Positions 12,801-23,300 of a DNA stretch of 64,000 nucleotides are shown here, piece after piece. The stretch is from Spirometra erinaceieuropaei (Eukaryota > Platyhelminthes > Cestoda > Diphyllobothriidea > Diphyllobothriidae). Within the stretch, counting starts at the first letter, position 1. The number at the start of each line of letters is the position of its first letter. The stretch is taken from assembly GCA_902702965.1 (NCBI GenBank), contig CACRXP010000858.1:27821-91820 (forward strand), given 5' to 3'. Position numbers and translations under genes: made by a program. Below the pieces are notes generated by a model, which was not told where the DNA came from, searched no databases, and was given only the letters and a program-made list of their open reading frames with translations.

Positions 12801-13599
12801 AATGGACTCCTTTTTCTTTATCGGTACATAGCTATCTGCGTATTCTACCAGTCAGTACGCAACTGTCTGCAAGGGCTCTAGATTGGCCTCCAGGGCACAA
12901 CGGGACAGGCATGTCCCGTAAACTGATCTGTGGGGGACAATCTACCATCAAGAATATACCACTAGTTTATGACTATGGGGAGTGCTTTTTGCATACACGA
13001 AGTAAATTCGCGTGAGAAGGGCGTGAACCAATTTATCCTGACGACAGTAGGGAGGAATAAGATTCGCTCTGTCTTGGAGGCGGGTAGTTATAACCTACGA
13101 AGGCAGTTGCATGCCACTAAAGTCGAGGAATTTAACCACCAAACATGGAACACTGGGATAGCCTTTTCAGGCCTACACCAGGCAATATAACTCATGAAAT
13201 GTGGATAAACTGACAAAAAATTTCAAGTCAATCGAAACCGGATCAAGTGAGTCGACTAAACTTAAGCACAGACGATAGATTAAAAGTAATATTGCGGTGT
13301 TCCGAAATAGCAACTTTCTTAAGACACACGAAAATTTCCAAAAAGCAAAAATTTTAGTCAAGTTCATAAACTCAATTTCTAAAACTGTCCAAAGCCTGTA
13401 TATACAAACGACCAAGTAAAAAAAGTAGCGTAGACACATTGATGTTTAAAAATATCTTGTATATACTCACTATTTATATATTAATTAAAAATTAGTGTAA
13501 TATGAAGTACGGTAGTAAGTCAACAGCCTAGATTTCGACTATGTGTTCCAAAGTGGTTTAACGATAATTCGAGGTAATTTTCCCGTTTTTACATTGACC
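12801..13599. other. intergenic, no gene seen
   Basis: AT-rich sequence. One part (13190-13450) has TCATGAAATGT near its edge, as in the foldback ends, but no second arm, so it is not called. Confidence 0.35.
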
Positions 13600-14200
13600 G
13601 CGATGTGAGCAGTTCACAGCTTACGCGGTTGTCACATCCAGCAAGAATTTGTGCTTCGTCAAACTTAAATATGCGGTCGGGTCCCATCGAATAAACCGCA
13701 ACTTGTGTTCTGGCGTCTTTCCTCCTCACTGCTGCTGCGTTCTCGGTCGCCCACGTTCGCAGTAGTCTTCCGATTTCTGCAACACAGTTGCTTTGTCCAC
13801 AACTGAATCAAAGCCAGTAAGCAACTTCAGATGTTTCTCGCCGTGACAGTGGCTTTTTCGACCTCATGATCTGGCGCCTTATAGTTGCCTCCGGCCTGTG
13901 TGCGACTCCAATTCCAAGGGGCGTGAGAAGGCGGCTAACGGCTTCTGAGACATTTCTCACGTACGGGAGGGCTCACCACCATTTGAGGCCGGTTGGGTTT
14001 TGTCTTTCGTCTTGTTTGCGCAGGCACTGGTTGACGAAGTTGCGCGGGTAGCCGTTGGCACTGAATATCCGTCGAAGATATTGTAATTCAACAACCTTGT
14101 CTTTTGGTTCACTGCAGCGTGTTTCCGCATGCTGGTATAGTACCCTTACGCGACTGCGTTTGGGACTGATTGAGAAACCGGAAGACCATACTTCTGGACT
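13600..14200 (-). mobile_element. Penelope-like element fragment, inverted arm (minus)
   Basis: Minus-strand translation gives the C-terminal part of a PLE reverse transcriptase (LQYLRRIFSANGYPRNFVNQ, then PYVRNVSEAVSRLL and GVAHRPEATIRRQIM). It then runs into the GIY-YIG-type linker (FSCGQSNYVAE-like; FKFDEAQILA; NRVSCELL). Several stops and frameshifts break it. It is a close inverted copy of 14600-15105 on plus, and the two arms face each other across the N gap at 14278-14356. Confidence 0.8.
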
Positions 14201-14277
14201 CACTCAAAAATTAAAATTAAACGTCGAACAATGGAAAAGCCCACACAGAATGCCTACGATGAATCGGCCTTTGTTTA

Positions 14278-14356
14278 NNNNNNNNNNNNNNNNNNNNNNN
14301 NNNNNNNNNNNNNNNNNNNNNNNNNNNNNNNNNNNNNNNNNNNNNNNNNNNNNNNN
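14278..14356. other. assembly gap (79 N)
   Basis: Run of N lying between two inverted PLE copies. A palindromic junction is a typical place for an assembler to break. Confidence 0.99.
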
Positions 14357-15545
14357 GGATCAGGCGTCGCAATTCAGAGAACATCTCAACGCCATCTTCC
14401 CGGACATCTAATTTCCGGTGAAGGAAGAGGAAAACAACCAGTTGGTCTTTCTGGATGTCCTCATTTCTGCAAAGATTGTAGAGGCCTAAAAACCAAAGCA
14501 TTCAGGAAGGCGATAAACACGACGCAAGTAATCAGCTACAACAGCAACCACCCAATCAGCCACTAACGCAGCCGTATAAGGGCAATATACAGCGGGCGGA
14601 AACACGCTGCAGTGAACCGAAAGACAAGACTGTTGAATTACAATATCTTCGACAGATATTCAAAGCCAACGGCTACCCGCGCAACTTCGTCAACCAGTGC
14701 CTGCACAAACAAAACGAAAGACAAAACCCAACCGGCCTCAAATGGTGGTGAGCTCTCCCGTACGTGAGAAATGTCTCAGAAGCCGTTAGCTGCCTTCTCA
14801 CACCTCTTGGAATTGGAGTCGCACACAGGCCGGAGGCAATTATAAGGCGCCAGATCACTGCCACTGCAAAAAACATCTGAAGTCGTTGACGGGGTTTGAT
14901 TCAGTTGTGGGCAATGCAACTATGTCGCAGAAACCGAAAGACTACTGCCGATGCGGGTTCCCGAGAACGCAGCATCAGTGAGAAGGAAAGACGCCGGCAA
15001 CCATGTTGCGATTTATTCGACGGGACCCGACCGCATATTTAAGTTAGGCGAAGCACAAATTCTTGCTAGAGTTGACAACCGCGTGAGCTCTGAGCTGCTC
15101 GGATCATGTTTTTTTCCGATCCTTTGTCAATCAACAAGCGCAACGACCTCTCCACTCCATATTCAACGCTCCGACTTTGTCCAGACAATGTAGTTAGCCG
15201 CGAGGAGAGCGTGCGGATGACTACTGTTCCTGGTGTCAGTGTCGACGAGTCAAATTACCCAACAGATGACGAAAGCAGACAGTCAGCAACTCGTCTGCGT
15301 GCGATGAACGTGGGAGCCGATAATCTTGACTAGCACACAAGGGCATAGCAACTGCGTGGTAACCGCATATTTTAACACCTGGTCAGTCGAGCCGTGATGC
15401 AGTCGGGAGCTGCCGACTGTGATAGACATGTATCGGCCTAGCAAATAAATCCTATAAACCCTGCAACACCTGAACAACTTACCACTCTTATCTGACTCTG
15501 TCTCTGATGATGGATTCGGCTGAGAATCCGAAACGTTAGGCTGAT
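14357..15545 (+). mobile_element. Penelope-like element, 3' half (RT end plus GIY-YIG endonuclease)
   Basis: Plus-strand frames give, in order, HLNAIFPDI and NNQLVFLDVLI (RT thumb region), SYNSNHPISH, NGYPRNFVNQCL, YVRNVSEAVS, then the GIY-YIG-type region (STGPDRIFKLGEAQILAR, NRVSSELLGS). Several stops and frameshifts are present, so it is a pseudogene. PLEs are a eukaryotic retroelement class with an RT fused to a GIY-YIG nuclease. A hammerhead-like motif sits at the 3' end (15500-15541). Confidence 0.82.
15500..15541 (+). ncRNA. hammerhead-ribozyme-like motif at PLE end, copy 1
   Basis: CTGATGA at 15504-15510 is followed by a 6-bp stem GGATTC/GAATCC (15512-15517 with 15524-15529) and GAAA at 15530-15533. 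A two-pair helix III AC/GT follows, then the cleavage triplet GTT. The flanks pair as a short helix I (15500-15503 with 15538-15541, including one G-U). One extra T (15511) sits between CTGATGA and helix II. PLEs are reported to carry minimal type I hammerheads with a very short helix III thought to act as dimers; this fits that description but activity is untested. Confidence 0.5.
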
Positions 15546-15777
15546 AAAGCTCTTACTCCAGAGATCGTGTTTCTTTCTTCTCGATCCGATATTTGTTCCA
15601 TTTAGCTTTAAAATTCCAGGCTAAAGTCCTCATAGATGGGGATAAATAATGAGTTTTATACTTGTGTTATGCTATATTCGCGACTAGAATTTCGTAGACA
15701 GAGACGCTATTGTTCACGAGCCTTGTTATCTACTACCAAACCAACACCACCTACTGAAACGATATAAGTAAGCACTT

Positions 15778-16460
15778 TTGAATAATATTCTGCGAGTGAA
15801 TGCCCTAACGGAAATATCGTCCCAATTTCACGCAGTCACGCGGAAGCGGGGCACTACTCTGACTGCAGGACGGGGCACGAGCAATTCTGCTTTCTTAAGA
15901 TCTCCTGATCAGAGTCCTGCCAGACGGCTCCATAGCGGCGAGCGGTCAGTAACGGGCAAAACTATCGAGAAGTGCAACAGCCATTTCTGGGTTTATTTGT
16001 CGTTGTCAGCTAGCCATACCCCTATTCCCCAGTCTATTAAAAAGTGCAGCGACCTTCCTTTTCCGTATTCGGTGCTGAGAATTCGCCTAGGCAGAGTAAT
16101 TAGCGACGGGGGGGCCACACAGGCAAACACTGTTCCCAACTCCACGGTCGGTGCCTGAGATGGTCGAGCCATCATCACACCAACATCCAACGCACGTGAT
16201 GAAATTGCAGCAATTAACGGCGCTAATGTCGGCCATTAAACAGTCATCACGCCAAGTGGAACGATCCCTGATGAAGAGGGAGTCGTGAACATTCATAGCT
16301 ATGCGGCAGCATAACGACTGCATCCTATAAATATAGCAGCCCTTGTGTATGAACAATCCGTATCCGCTTTTGCCTCTGATGATGGATTCGATCGGGAATC
16401 CGAAACGTAAGGCGAATAAAGTTCTTGTCCCAACGATCGTTTCTCCTTCGTCACGACTGC
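15778..16460 (+). mobile_element. Penelope-like element 3' fragment, second subfamily
   Basis: In pieces the plus strand encodes the PLE endonuclease tail: SGERSVTGKTIEKCNSHF-like sequence, CSDLPFPYSVLRIRLGRVIS, then NTVPNSTVGA and DGRAIITPTSNARDEIAAIN. It lacks the RT. It ends with the same CTGATGATGGATTC...GAATCCGAAACGT tail as the preceding PLE, which links the two as relatives. Confidence 0.7.
16369..16416 (+). ncRNA. hammerhead-ribozyme-like motif at PLE end, copy 2 (best)
   Basis: CTGATGA at 16376-16382, helix II GGATTC/GAATCC (16384-16389 with 16396-16401), GAAA at 16402-16405, helix III AC/GT, and cleavage triplet GTA ending at 16409. Helix I is 7 bp: TTTGCCT (16369-16375) pairs with AGGCGAA (16410-16416), with one G-U. 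Sequence differences from copy 1 in helix I and the helix II loop keep or improve pairing. The extra T after CTGATGA is the one departure from the consensus core. Confidence 0.62.
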
Positions 16461-17199
16461 TTTCTGGGACTCGTCTCTTCGTTTCTATGGGCATTTAATG
16501 AAGACTCTTTATTCAAACCCCCTATCAGTAATATGACTGTCCCACTACTTCGTTGGTTGTTAGGGGGGATATTAATAAGCACGGAAGTGCGCTTATCGAC
16601 TTACTCGATGCAAACCCCCGGTTTCCACATGGAACCCTTGCTTTTCACAAACGTGACGAATTGACAATTAGTTTTCAGCTGAATAATACGTGGGGTTCTA
16701 TGTGCTCCAGGAATTTGTATTCACTTCGAACAGCACAGTTCGAAGAGATAAGAGGTTTAGAGCTCCAGACGTGCTTCCGCCACTGCACGGGGTCAAATTC
16801 GAGCACTAGCACAATAGCATTGCTGGCGGTTCGCACTCTGGAACAACGCTGAATTTCCGGTGAAGTTTCATGAGGATGCCCCCAAAGAATAGGATTCAGA
16901 AGCGATAATAAAAGAGCAATCCAAGAACATTTTACTGCAGCTATAGATAAAAAAAATGAGGGGCCGAACCCTCTGATAACCTCTGATAGCTTACCTTTAC
17001 CAAGTTAAGCACTGGAATTTTACGCGAAGATAACGCAGAAAAAAATCACTCCCAGTTTGTCGAGGGAATATACCATCATCCAAGAAATTTTTTTCTGTCT
17101 TAGCAAATTTTAAGCAGCATTATTTTTGACGATCACGGCAAAAATGCTGTACCTGGACGTAACAACAGGGGAGTAACAGGAAATCGCTAGATAGATATG
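16461..17199. other. no gene seen
   Basis: Frames are short. The 79- and 99-codon plus frames have no recognisable motifs. Confidence 0.4.
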
Positions 17200-17680
17200 T
17201 TCTAGGTCTGTATGTGTGAATTAAAGATATGTGGGTGTCTGCCATGCCTGGACAGCAAACGATGGCCCTCGCAGTCTGGTGTTGGCTGGCAGTTTCACAG
17301 TACCTGTTTCCCTGCCGGTAGATGCACTTACGCTCCTGCTGGGTAAACAGGTCGTGAGCCTGGCAGAACAGTCGTCCTCGTTGTTCTCCCGACCAGTTTT
17401 GATGCTGTTGTTGTTGGTTAAAATACTGGTCAAGTGTTGGTTGTGGACCGAGGGGTGTGGTGGTACACCTAGGTGCGGGTCCGATCGTGTCAGTCACCTG
17501 CGCCCTCCCTCAACGCCCGTCTTCTTGACTATGTCTTGGCATCGACTAAGGTGGGGATGAGAGAGTGCAGTAGATGCTACGCAAGCCCATATTCACTATA
17601 AACTAATTCACGAGCAAATCACGGTGCCTGCTCCAACTTGGTGGCCATCGTCGGATAGGACGGCCGGACTGTCGTATGTT
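17200..17680 (+). repeat. interspersed repeat family R1, long copy
   Basis: About 480 bp matching the reverse complement of 46120-46620 along its length. Shared blocks include AGCAAACGATGGCCCT, GCTGTTGTTGTTGG and GGTGTGGTGGTACACC, and a region ending near CACGGTGCCTGCTC. Shorter copies start at GGGGTGTGGT near 18340, 25155 and 25266. It has no open frame of note and is a non-coding, probably transposon-derived, repeat. Confidence 0.65.
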
Positions 17681-17734
17681 CGAATGATAAATGCGGCTGC
17701 CTATCTTAAGCAATTGATGGTTCGACACGCAGTG

Positions 17735-17960
17735 GGTACTATAAATGGAACGGGAGCCCCAACCTTCACCCGCCGCATCTCACTATACACAATTTGGCGC
17801 GATTTAGACTACCACGGGGCATTAAATGCCATGGCTTTAAAGGTTACCAAATTACGATTCAACTCACACCACGCAGTCAGTCCAGCGTGTTTTTGAGTTG
17901 AGCGGCCGACTGATGGACAGAGAGTTAGACTGCGAAGACTCCTTAATGGCACTCTCACAC
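17735..17960 (+). repeat. interspersed repeat family R2
   Basis: Contains CTCACTATA followed about 55 bp later by AATGCCATGGCTTTAAAGG. The same arrangement occurs at 18080-18300 and, on minus, at 41270-41600 (CTCACTATAAACACTATGAC then AAAGGCCGTGGCTTGGAAGG). Confidence 0.45.
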
Positions 17961-18079
17961 ATTTGAGATCTGAACTGTCTAGGCCCTTTTTGTGTAACCC
18001 TACTGTGTGCGTTTCTGGGGCCAAGTCGTGTATGTGCTGTGCGCAGACGGGTTCTCTAGCCTTGTCAAGCATTACGCCC

Positions 18080-18300
18080 ACTCCCCGCGCCGGAGAACTA
18101 ACCGCTTTGGACAGCAGACTGGTGCCGGAGAGTGGGAAGAGAGATCAACGGTCTCAGCACTATTTCTCACTATAAACAATCCGACACGTTTGAATCTATC
18201 CCAGTGCGCTAGAAGCCGTAGCATGGAAGGCTGCCAGCAGATAGGATGACCCGATCCTCCTATGGCACTCGCACTCAGCTGGAGTCTGAACTGCTCCCTT
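18080..18300 (+). repeat. interspersed repeat family R2
   Basis: CTCACTATAAACAATCCGAC, then GAAGCCGTAGCATGGAAGGC, matching the other R2 copies. Confidence 0.45.
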
Positions 18301-18324
18301 TTTCTTGTGTGAAATCTTGGTTAA

Positions 18325-18545
18325 TCATATGTGGTTGACCAGGGGTGTGGTAGCAAGTCTAACTGCGGGTTTTCCCTGTGCCAGCCATCTGCGTCCGATT
18401 CCGCCCCCGGTTTTGTTGACTCTATCATTGCAATGAGCTCAGGTGGAGGACGAGAGAGTGCGATTGGTGCCGCGCAAGTCCATTATCAATGTGAACGAAT
18501 TCACGCTGTGAAGCACGCCGTCCAAAACGACGGTTGAATTATCAA
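18325..18545 (+). repeat. interspersed repeat family R1, short copy
   Basis: Begins with GACCAGGGGTGTGGTAGCAA and ends with AAAACGACGGTTGAATTATC, in the same order as the R1 copies at 17200, 25240 and 46120. Confidence 0.55.
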
Positions 18546-19381
18546 GTAGGATATAGTTCTTGATGATCTGACGGCCCAAAAAACCATGATCGACAATGCC
18601 TTGTGCAAGATAGAAAAACGACACTTCCGATTCAACAGACCTGCGCCAAATAAACGAGGCAGAGGTAAAACACTGGAATAGGGACCCCTTCCCAGTAATA
18701 CAGGTGGCTCTGCATCTAATTCCAGGAATGGTAAATGTACCCTTGTCCTAACCCTAGTCTTAACACTAAATCCTATCTCCATAGAAATTAGCGTAAGGCC
18801 ACCGGAATAGGGTCTCCCTATCCCGTGTCCTTCCTAGGCAGAGAAAACGGAGTCTTTCAGTTTGGAACGGGTAGTAGCGTGACCGGTCATTGATATTAAC
18901 ACTCTACCGACTGGGCCGCGGACTTGCCGTATGCGACCATAAACTTCATAATTTGAGTAATCCGAATTACAGCCTGACTCAGATCAAGAACAAGCAACTG
19001 GAGAAACAAGTGTATTTTACATAAAAGACTCAAAATGCAAATTAGACGGGAACTGTTCATTATGACAGCCATTGCTAACAATGACTTCTTTGATTCTCGG
19101 TGAGAACTTTTTTTGTTTTGCCACTACCAAGCTTCGTGTCGATGCGGCTGAACTTCTTGTAACGATCTATAATGGTGTGAACTGTTGACCTAGTCATTTA
19201 CAACTTGACAGCGATGTCCGTGGGCGAGAGGCTGTTGAGATTGAACTTAATAACTGACGTATTATTTTTTAAGGCAAAATATTTGAGAACTCGTCCCACG
19301 AAATTATTGTGTTGTCGCCACGGTATTCTAAAAAAGTATAGATTTCGATACAAACGTTTTCAAAAAGTAGCAGCACGACTA
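18546..19381. other. no gene seen
   Basis: Short frames only. Confidence 0.4.
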
Positions 19382-20364
19382 CAGTGAGTGACCGATCTAG
19401 AGAAATGTCGACCGAAGTTCCTTTTCGATTAGGAAGAATTATTTAGGTACCGTTACAATATTGATTATGAAGCGGCATGATCCTATAATGTTTCGGACTC
19501 GTCAGGATGTCGGCTTTTGAATGGATTTCTTTTTAACCTCCTACGGAAACCGCACTTGGTAAGAAATGACTACTTAATTAGCATGCATTTTTAACATTGA
19601 TTTTTGATGGTCTTATAAATTCAAGTATATTCTATCGGAAACATGGGCAAAAATATGCTTTTTTGTCCTTCGGTAGCGAATTACGTTATCTTAACATTTT
19701 TTACTTGAAGAAAGGGGATATCTAGGCTTTGAAAAAGTTTCCCAATGCCCGAATAATTTTGAGCCTGATCAGCCGTTGCATTATTTTTTAGCGATTTCAG
19801 TCTACAGGGTGCATGCTTTCGACGTAAGGAAAATCATGTATTTCTCTATGTCTTTAAAAAGATACCATGTAAGGGTTCACAAAATATAGCAGTGGATGCG
19901 GACCGTGTTCTACATTTCACGAGAAGCATTGGCAAACGGACATGTACGATGCTGTATGAATGGACATTGCACGGTCTTAAAAATCTCATAATTAGAAGCC
20001 TTTTCAAAAGCTAAATACACCCTTTCTTCATGTATAAAATGTAAAAATAACGTAATTCGCTACCGAAAGACCAAAGAAAAGCATATTTTGCACATGTTTC
20101 CTATAAAATATATTTGAATTTATAAGACCATCAAAAATAAATGTTAAAAACGTATGCCACTTAAGTAGTCATTTCTTACCAAGTGCGGTTTCTGTAGGAG
20201 GTGAAAAGGAAATGCATTCAAAGGCCGACATCCTGACGAGTCCGAAACATTATAGGATTGTGCCGCTTCATAATCAATATTGTAACGGTACCTAAATAAT
20301 TCTTCCTAATCGAAAAGGAATTTCCGAATTTCGGTCAACATTTCTTGAGGTCGGTCACTCACTG
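19382..20364. mobile_element. foldback mariner-type element, copy C
   Basis: Outer ends CAGTGAGTGACCGATCT at 19382 and its inverted counterpart ending at 20364, both flanked by TA. The arms run inward several hundred bp with scattered differences. The spacer resembles that of copy A (for example CGAGAAGCATTGGCAAACGG against GAGGAGCATTGGTAAACAAA). There is no transposase frame. Confidence 0.85.
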
Positions 20365-23300
20365 TATTACGACATTTACGGTCACATACGGTACGAGCTG
20401 TCGATTGCAATGCAAGATGTATGCATACCCCACCGCGCGTTATGTACACCGAAGACCAACAAGCACGTATGCACATCAGTTATGGATTCCTATCAAGTTA
20501 CTTTCAGGGCAAAAATTGTGTGGAGCATGGAACTCGCATAAATCTGTGACAGGTAGCAAAGCCCCAGAGGAGGTATTCACTGTAAATGAAGTAGATCCAC
20601 AACATAGACTGTCATGACTAGAAACTTCGCAGCACGCAATCGCTGCGTAGATAAACAGTAGTACCTCTCGTGGGACGCTTACCCTCTTCCAAAGAGAGGA
20701 CAAGGCGCATAATGCCGCACCAGGCATTCGCTACTCGCTCATCAGCATACACGAAACGTGCACACGCTGGTCTGTCAATATACACGAAGCAGATTGCATT
20801 CCTTTGCATTTCAGAAATAGGCAGCCATCGCAGCTGAGGTGTGTCCGAGGCTTCAGGCAGTTTCCAAAAATCCTTGCGGTTGTCGTTCAGAGCGCGTAGC
20901 CTAATTCCGCACACGTTGTCTTCTCAATAATGCATAGCCTGAACCACGGTTGGGCTCGCCCACTGAGATAGTCAGTCATTCCCGTTGCCAGTTCTGGCGC
21001 TACATATTACGCGGAAGTCTAACATTGAGCTGTTCGGGCAAGTATGAAAATCATAATCGGCTGAACAGCAGGTGCCGGAAGTAAGGGGTTTGTAACGATC
21101 CAGCAACTCAGCGCAGTTAAATCGGCAAGCCTTTTACTGGTCACGTAAAAGCTTCAAACTGCATAGTTGCGAAAGAATTGGCAGGTGGATGCACCACACC
21201 CTTCTGCTCTGACACTGCAGTTGCTCGCGACAAAACCACTCGCAGGGACACGCCTGACCGTCATCCAAAGTTTGTCAGAGGGTCTCTAGACACGCCACGC
21301 AGCGCTGGGCATGTGACTCAACAAGAGGCATCGGCAACAACTCGAGGGCGTGCAGGTGTGATCCTCGGTGACACCTGCCCACAGCGTAAACCGAGACCTC
21401 GGCCGGATCATTCAGAACAACCATGGTACCATGTCACGGGCTGTCAGTGACGCTGCCGTGGTGGAATTCTTCGGCGCATAGCACCTTAATTCTGCCCTAG
21501 CTGTGGCCTAAAAAGCGCACATCAGACGGACAATCATGGATCACGTGTGCGACTGGCCAATCCGTTGCCAGACCAGGAAGTCCTTACATCCCAGTATACA
21601 GGGCATGTCCCTTCTACCGCGAAGACTAACTTTTATCCTTAGCATCCGGTTCATTGCAGATGCGCACACGTCGGTTATCACAGGCGCCTCAGCATGAGTC
21701 GTGAACTGGAATATTCACAAACCGATCTAGTGACAGGGGACTGGACGCGTCGGCTGCTGTGGAAGCCGCAGCAAAGTCTAAATTCGCAACTAACGAATAC
21801 GCGAGATGGAAGTTCGAGTCTGACTAAAGTGGGGTGCTTCAGTCCTCAATTTGGCCCTTTGTGGACGTCCGGTCCGGGAGGACGGAGGCAGGGACTTACG
21901 CAATGACTATCCGCGATCAACATTCCACAGCTCTGCGGCACCTTACAGGTAGCCTTTGCTGACGACAGTTTCACTGCCCGCCACCAGTGGATACGCTGGG
22001 GCGCTAGCATATAGCCTACCAGGGAGGCCTTGTCTTTCTGATATGCCCCCATCTTGTCACGCGTTGACGTCTGAAATGGGGAGATCTGCAGATCAAGACA
22101 AAGATGACCGAAACCGGTATTCCGCACCAATTGCTTTTGTCAGTCAGCGGTAATAATAAAAGGAAATACTTAGGGAATTAGCTTTGGCCGGGTGCTCAGG
22201 TGTCTTTCATTCTGAGGCGACACCACTATCATAATCCTAGGTCAGAACCCTAGTCTCGCCATATGAGGCATGCGCCAAGGCAGCAAACAACACCGGCTGC
22301 ACTCCGGTAAGACAAAACACCCCAATTTATAGACTCATATCTATTATCCCGGTGACAGAAAAACGGTAGAAAGTTAGGGAACACAAACAAGTTAGAGTAA
22401 AAAAGAATGGGTAAGGTTCAGAGAGTGGATGAGAGGCATGATTTCAAGTAACCAGTGCGACCTCTATCAACCAAAGTGGAGGACGACAATAAAGATGACG
22501 GTATTAATAGTGTCGCCTCTAAATTTAGGAGGCGGAATAACAAGTGAATTCAAGTAATGACAGAAGGATAGAGTGGAAGGCAAGTTCACAGACGTGCACA
22601 TCCTATAAGAGGCCAGTAAGAAGGCACTGCAGCGAAAGACGGCATTTTCGCAGTGGCAGGACGTTGGGAATGAAAACCACGCGGGGGCCGGCGAAAGGGG
22701 AGGGGAATGTAAGCAGGCTTCTCGCTGTGTGAGGAGCAACTAGCTCGTACGCGAAATCTCGGCTCCGACCTGATAGGCGGCAATCTTGTTCCACTCCACC
22801 TTGGCGCGGGTCATTGGGAGTTGGCGTCTGAGGGCCTTAAAGGCGTTGGAAGATAGGGAGTCCAGACTCAACCCGAGTGCAGTCTAAAGAGAAAGTGGGG
22901 GGTTGGATAAAATTCGACTTATGGAGGAAGCGCCCGGAGAGGCAAGGTTATTCGGCTGACTCAGCTCGGAAGGAAGACAACCACTGTTTGGGGTTGGGGA
23001 GACGCAGTGATGATTCGTGTGCAAATTGAATTAGGCTGAGGAGACTCGTTCTGCATGTAATCTACTCTTACCACCACTATCTTTCGGTTGTAAGAAAAGT
23101 TGAGATGAGCCTGAATCGATCAGGTGCCCTTCCCCACAGTTTTTGCCGGCGCTTCAACTCACACGAGGCGGATTTCGCACGTCCGGGTATCAAACGGTAA
23201 CATTGGTCATAAAAGGTGTGTTTGGAATGAGCTAGCACGGTCTGGAAACCTTTTGGGCCAGAAGTATCAAGGCACTGTGCGTTATTCAGATAGGAATAAA

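Noticed and set aside
13180..13450. Possible foldback fragment (TCATGAAATGT at its edge)
   Set aside because: Only a short match; the rest does not follow the arm order of copies A-C.
16268..16292. CTGATGAAGAGGGAGTC, hammerhead-like start
   Set aside because: The second core half reads GTGAAC instead of GAAA, and helix I does not form.
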